Part shown: in pieces, positions 61,251-64,000 of the stretch
Layout: the number at the start of each line of letters is the position of its first letter
Position numbering within the stretch: the first letter of the stretch is position 1
Assembly (NCBI RefSeq): GCF_023208195.1
Contig: NZ_CP060034.1
Location: 434,001 to 498,000 of the forward strand
Source of the DNA: Nocardioides sp. InS609-2
Lineage (GTDB): Bacteria; Actinomycetota; Actinomycetes; Propionibacteriales; Nocardioidaceae
DNA length: 64,000 nt
Direction of reading: 5' to 3'
Translations under genes and position numbers: made by a program
The notes under the pieces: model-generated
What the model saw: only the letters and a program-made list of their open reading frames with translations
What the model was told of the DNA's origin: nothing
The model's database searches: none

Positions 61251-61460
61251 AGCACCAGCGGCGCTGCAGGCGTCGCGATCGCATCCGTCGCACTGACCTA
61301 CGTGATGTCCATCCGGCCCACGCGCCGAGGCGGTGGCGCCATGACGCGGGCCTACCCGGTTGTTGCCCAGAGACCGACACCCGCGACGAGAACGAGATGC
61401 GCCGCCTGCGCACCGAGATCGACACCCTGCGTGGGAGAGGGTCAGCTGAGCCCCACGACC
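61251..61460 (+). pseudogene. frameshifted second copy of the CIRP small membrane gene
   Basis: One frame reads AGVAIASVALTYVMSIRPTR followed by RGGGAM, matching the helix and post-helix part of the previous gene. After about 61370 another frame reads ETDTRDENEMRRLRTEIDTL, matching its coiled coil. The equivalent of the first cysteine is now Ser (MSIRP) and the CAM cysteine is Gly. A tandem duplication that lost its frame. It ends against the M56 gene. Confidence 0.65.
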
Positions 61461-61466
61461 CCTCGG

Positions 61467-62429
61467 TCAGCCAGCCAGCGAAACCGGACAGTAGCCCGAC
61501 GAGGCGACGGCAACGGCCGGGGCCGCGGCAACCGCCAGCGGGGCCGTGGCGAGGAGAACCACGCCTACCAGCGCGAGCAGCCTCTCGGGGCCGGCGACTG
61601 GACGGTCGGCCCGGACCAGCCGTCGAACCCGGGCGATCGCCGTCGAGCCGCCCGCCCCAAGTGCGCCCGCCGGCGCCTGGGACTCGGCCAACCGGACCAG
61701 CGCCGTCGCCAACCCGAGTCGGTCCGCGCCACGTCGTACCGCGGTGTCGTCCGCGATCATCTCGGTCAACTGCGCGATCTCGACATTGGCGAACCGCAAC
61801 GTGGGGACGAACGGGAGAGCGGCCCGCAGCCCGGCGGCGACCTGGTTGACCAAGTGGTGCCTCCCGCTCAGGTGCGCCCGCTCATGTGCAAGGACCGCAG
61901 CGATCTGGGCGTCGTCGAGAACGGCAAGTGCCGCCGTGGTCACGACCACTCGACCGCGCCCCCCACCGGGGAGGCAGTAGGCCACACAGGCGGAGTGGTC
62001 GAGAACGAGTACACCCAGCACGGTGTCCGCTCTGGCCACCAGACCCAGGCGTTGGTGCTGATGGACCCGGACGTTTCGCGCGGCCCAGAACGACTGAGCC
62101 AGGACCAGGGCGACGCGGGCCGTGACCCCCAGGGTCAGGACCACGCCGACCACGCCGGCAGTGACGCCGCCCGGGGTCGAGTACTGCTGGCGCAGCAACA
62201 TGGCACAGGTGTCCAGGACGGTGGCCAGATCCGGGCCGACAGGCGAGACGGGGACGGCGAGCACCAGTCCAGCAAGCGTCACGGCGGCGAGAATCGACCA
62301 GCTCAGCGACTGCCAAGCCAGGACGCCGAGACGAGGGGCCCGCTCCGGCCAATGTGCGCGACGTAGCCAGGCGCCACCCAGCGTGGCCATGGTCAACGCG
62401 TAGAGCAGGAGTGCGACCGACGCTCTCAC
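61467..62429 (-). CDS. M56 family membrane metallopeptidase (BlaR1-like)
   Basis: 320 residues. About four membrane spans with a cytoplasmic zinc-protease loop containing HExxH (VLAHERAHLSGRHH, near residue 182) and the downstream glutamate EMIADDTAVRRGAD. Family members cleave a BlaI-type repressor after sensing a signal. The BlaR1 penicillin-binding sensor domain is absent; the extracytoplasmic parts are short, so the signal is not a beta-lactam. The GTG start overlaps the blaI stop (GTGA), so the two are coupled. Confidence 0.88.
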   Translation of the reverse strand: MRASVALLLYALTMATLGGAWLRRAHWPERAPRLGVLAWQSLSWSILAAVTLAGLVLAVPVSPVGPDLATVLDTCAMLLRQQYSTPGGVTAGVVGVVLTLGVTARVALVLAQSFWAARNVRVHQHQRLGLVARADTVLGVLVLDHSACVAYCLPGGGRGRVVVTTAALAVLDDAQIAAVLAHERAHLSGRHHLVNQVAAGLRAALPFVPTLRFANVEIAQLTEMIADDTAVRRGADRLGLATALVRLAESQAPAGALGAGGSTAIARVRRLVRADRPVAGPERLLALVGVVLLATAPLAVAAAPAVAVASSGYCPVSLAG

Positions 62430-62800
62430 GGGCGCGACCGCTTTGAGGACGACGGCGGAGCGAGCGCCTTTCGCAAGGCCTCCAGCTCCCCGTCATCGAT
62501 CTGCTGGACGAAGTGCATCAAGGTGGCGGCCCTGTCCCCACTGGTCGCGAGCACCCCTTCCATCAGGTCTGCCGTGTGCTCCTCACGCGACCGCACTGCC
62601 CGGTAGCGGTAGGCGCGCCCTTCCTGCTCTCGGCTCAGGATGCCCTTGCGGTGCAGGTTGACCATCACGGTCATCACCGTCGTATAGGCGATGTCCCGCT
62701 CGCGCTGGATCTGCTCGAGCACCTCGCGCACGAGCACTGGCCTGTCCGTCGCCCACACCCGCGCCATCACGACGGCCTCCAGCTGTCCGAGCTGACGCAT
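62426..62800 (-). CDS. BlaI/MecI/CopY family transcriptional repressor
   Basis: 124 residues from ATG 62800 with AAGGGG about 8 bases upstream. Winged helix (LGQLEAVVMARVWATDRPVL, AYTTVMTVMVNLHRKGIL) and a C-terminal dimerisation helix bundle. BlaI-type dimers bind palindromes of the TACTA/TAGTA type. Four such sites occur in this block (56916, 59999, 60700, 62861), one directly upstream of this gene, so autorepression is predicted. Confidence 0.93.
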   Translation of the reverse strand: MRQLGQLEAVVMARVWATDRPVLVREVLEQIQRERDIAYTTVMTVMVNLHRKGILSREQEGRAYRYRAVRSREEHTADLMEGVLATSGDRAATLMHFVQQIDDGELEALRKALAPPSSSKRSRP

Positions 62801-62860
62801 CGGCGTGTCCCCTTCAGTGTCCGGGCCCCGCCCATCTGCAGGTACGGTCACCACCAATAT

Positions 62861-62879
62861 CTCCTATGATGGATAGTAG
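62861..62879. promoter_or_regulatory. BlaI-type operator 4 (between blaI and ccdA)
   Basis: CTCCTATGATGGATAGTAG: left arm CTCCTA, right arm TAGTAG, 7 bases between. It lies 60 bases upstream of the blaI start at 62800 and 90 bases upstream of the ccdA start at 62970. Confidence 0.65.
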
Positions 62880-62969
62880 AGCACCAGGTGCTACGTGGGA
62901 ATCAAGTGATCGATCACGCGCACGTCGCCATGCCCCCGGCGCGTGGCAATCCAGAAGAGGCAGGCAGCT

Positions 62970-63794
62970 GTGACCGTCCTAGAGTCCGTGGGACAAGGCG
63001 CCCAGGACGTTGTGCTCGACGGTCCGCTCCTGCTGGCTGGGCTGGTGGCACTCGCGGCAGGAGCCCTGTCCTTCTTCTCGCCCTGCTGCCTGCCTCTGGT
63101 CCCTGGCTACCTCTCCTACGTGGCCGGCCTCGCGGGTGGCGAGGTGCAGACCGCGAGCACGCGGGACGCGCCCCCCGGAGACACTCTGGTTAGTAGCCGG
63201 CGGAAGACGCGAGGACGGACGGTGTGGGGTGCTGTGCTCTTCGTTGCCGGCTTCGCCGCCGTCTTCACGAGCTACGGCGCCCTGTTCGGCTCTCTCGGGG
63301 CGATCCTGGTCCAGTACCAGGAGACGCTCGTGCGCATCCTCGGCGTGGTGACGATCGCAGTCGGTCTGATCTTCACGGGCGTGCTCTGGCGGCTCCCGTT
63401 CGCGGGCCGCACCCTTCGGCTCAGGTATCGACCCAGAGCCGGCCTGGCCGGCGCTCCGGTGGTGGGAGTTCTGTTCGGCCTGGGGTGGACCCCCTGTATC
63501 GGCCCGACCCTGGCCGCGGTCCTGACGCTGGCCACCAGCAGTGCCGGGGCGGGCCGCGGGGCGCTGCTGTCCTTCGCCTACAGCGCCGGGCTCGGGATAC
63601 CGTTCATCCTTGCGGCGTTCTCCGTGCACCGGTTCATGGGCTCGGTGGCCTGGGCTCGCCGGCACGCCAAGGCCATCACGCAGGTCGGGGGCGCGACCCT
63701 GATCCTGCTCGGCCTGCTCCAGCTGACCGGCCTGTGGACGGCACTGATCGCCCGGATGCAGGGACTGATCGCGGGCTGGACACTTCCGTTGTGA
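62970..63794 (+). CDS. CcdA-like cytochrome c biogenesis/thiol-redox membrane protein
   Basis: 274 residues, six membrane spans. The DsbD/CcdA cysteines are in [20 protein letters not shown] and [17 protein letters not shown]. It passes electrons from cytoplasmic thioredoxin to extracytoplasmic TlpA-like proteins, here probably the two at 59248 and 60083. GTG 62970 is the likely start. The extra cysteine (SPCC) next to the first redox Cys is unusual. Operator 4 lies in its promoter region. Confidence 0.92.
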   Translation: MTVLESVGQGAQDVVLDGPLLLAGLVALAAGALSFFSPCCLPLVPGYLSYVAGLAGGEVQTASTRDAPPGDTLVSSRRKTRGRTVWGAVLFVAGFAAVFTSYGALFGSLGAILVQYQETLVRILGVVTIAVGLIFTGVLWRLPFAGRTLRLRYRPRAGLAGAPVVGVLFGLGWTPCIGPTLAAVLTLATSSAGAGRGALLSFAYSAGLGIPFILAAFSVHRFMGSVAWARRHAKAITQVGGATLILLGLLQLTGLWTALIARMQGLIAGWTLPL

Positions 63795-63830
63795 CTGTTC
63801 GCCGAGGGGTGAGCGTCCGACCCGGAAGGC

Positions 63831-64000
63831 TCATCTCGGGTCGTGCGCCACGCGGAACCGTGAGAGTTCCTTGCGCAGCTTCCGCTCCGAGAGACGTCCG
63901 TAGCTGAAGGCGCGCCCGTCGAGCAGCACCCCTGGTGCGAACATCACCCCGTGGCGGCTGGCCAACGAACGCCCTTCGTCCGACTGGAGGCTGACCTCGT
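63831..64000 (-). CDS. thioredoxin-fold protein, C-terminal part (5' end outside window)
   Basis: The last ~56 codons of a gene entering from the right edge: EVSLQSDEGRSLASRHGVMF followed by APGVLLDGRAFSYGRLSERK, ending at a TGA at 63831. The cis-proline segment MFAPGVLLDG is typical of glutaredoxin/thioredoxin-like proteins found in thiol-redox operons. Any CxxC would be outside the window. Convergent with ccdA. Confidence 0.7.
   Translation of the reverse strand, partial: EVSLQSDEGRSLASRHGVMFAPGVLLDGRAFSYGRLSERKLRKELSRFRVAHDPR

Overview
The window is a GC-rich actinobacterial chromosome segment, most like Nocardioides or a relative in the Propionibacteriales. The main evidence is a complete Pup-proteasome locus (pafA, pafB, pafC, prcA, prcB, pup, dop, arc/mpa), the mycothiol ligase mshC, a GuaB1-type protein, an ANTAR regulator, and actinobacteria-only families (SCO1664, DUF3090, DUF5703). 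There are no rRNA genes and one tRNA, tRNA-Leu(GAG). Genus assignment is an inference from gene content and order.

Layout. 1-2511: divergent lysine-degradation genes, a partial kdd and kamA. 2529-3763: a single gene for an AbiEi-like/DUF559-like protein, bounded by a pair of inverted ~64-bp copies of a double-hairpin repeat. 3776-5881: an Lrp regulator, a 5'-3' exonuclease and an SDR protein. 5871-13165: one minus-strand operon, pafB-pafC-tatA-tatC-hypothetical-lipid kinase-Ski2/HelY helicase. 13214-23916: FKBP lipoprotein, pafA, a second DUF559-like gene, a Nudix hydrolase, prcA-prcB-pup-dop, a methyltransferase, and arc followed by a frameshifted gene. 24026-41603: housekeeping genes, namely trmI, a site-2 protease, a RecB-like nuclease, a HAD phosphatase, metH, PAC2, mshC with its conserved partners, corA, uppP, an aldo-keto reductase and an M20 peptidase. 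41753-46436: a decayed uppS, STAS and GAF-ANTAR regulators, tRNA-Leu and guaB1. 46508-56064: a subtilase, two acyl-CoA dehydrogenases behind a palindromic operator, def, two SpoU methyltransferases and a CysG-like siroheme enzyme. 56212-64000: an accessory block.

The accessory block is the most system-like part. After a decayed double-HTH gene and an IS3-type transposase remnant come a CopC-CopD fusion, two divergent TlpA-like thiol-redox lipoproteins, two small membrane/coiled-coil proteins and a decayed third copy, an M56 (BlaR1-like) peptidase, a BlaI/CopY repressor, CcdA and a partial thioredoxin-fold gene. Four 19-bp sites of the form CTMCKA-N7-TAGTAG sit in the promoter regions of these units and nowhere else that I saw. 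This suggests a self-contained BlaI/M56-controlled copper and thiol-redox regulon with no beta-lactamase.

The window also carries a family of 22-bp palindromes in pairs or triplets with a 40-41 bp period at six intergenic sites. All lie at 3' ends of genes, and two of the sites flank the second DUF559-like gene. Several genes are visibly broken: the gene after arc, uppS, the double-HTH gene, the IS3 transposase, and the copy of a small membrane gene.
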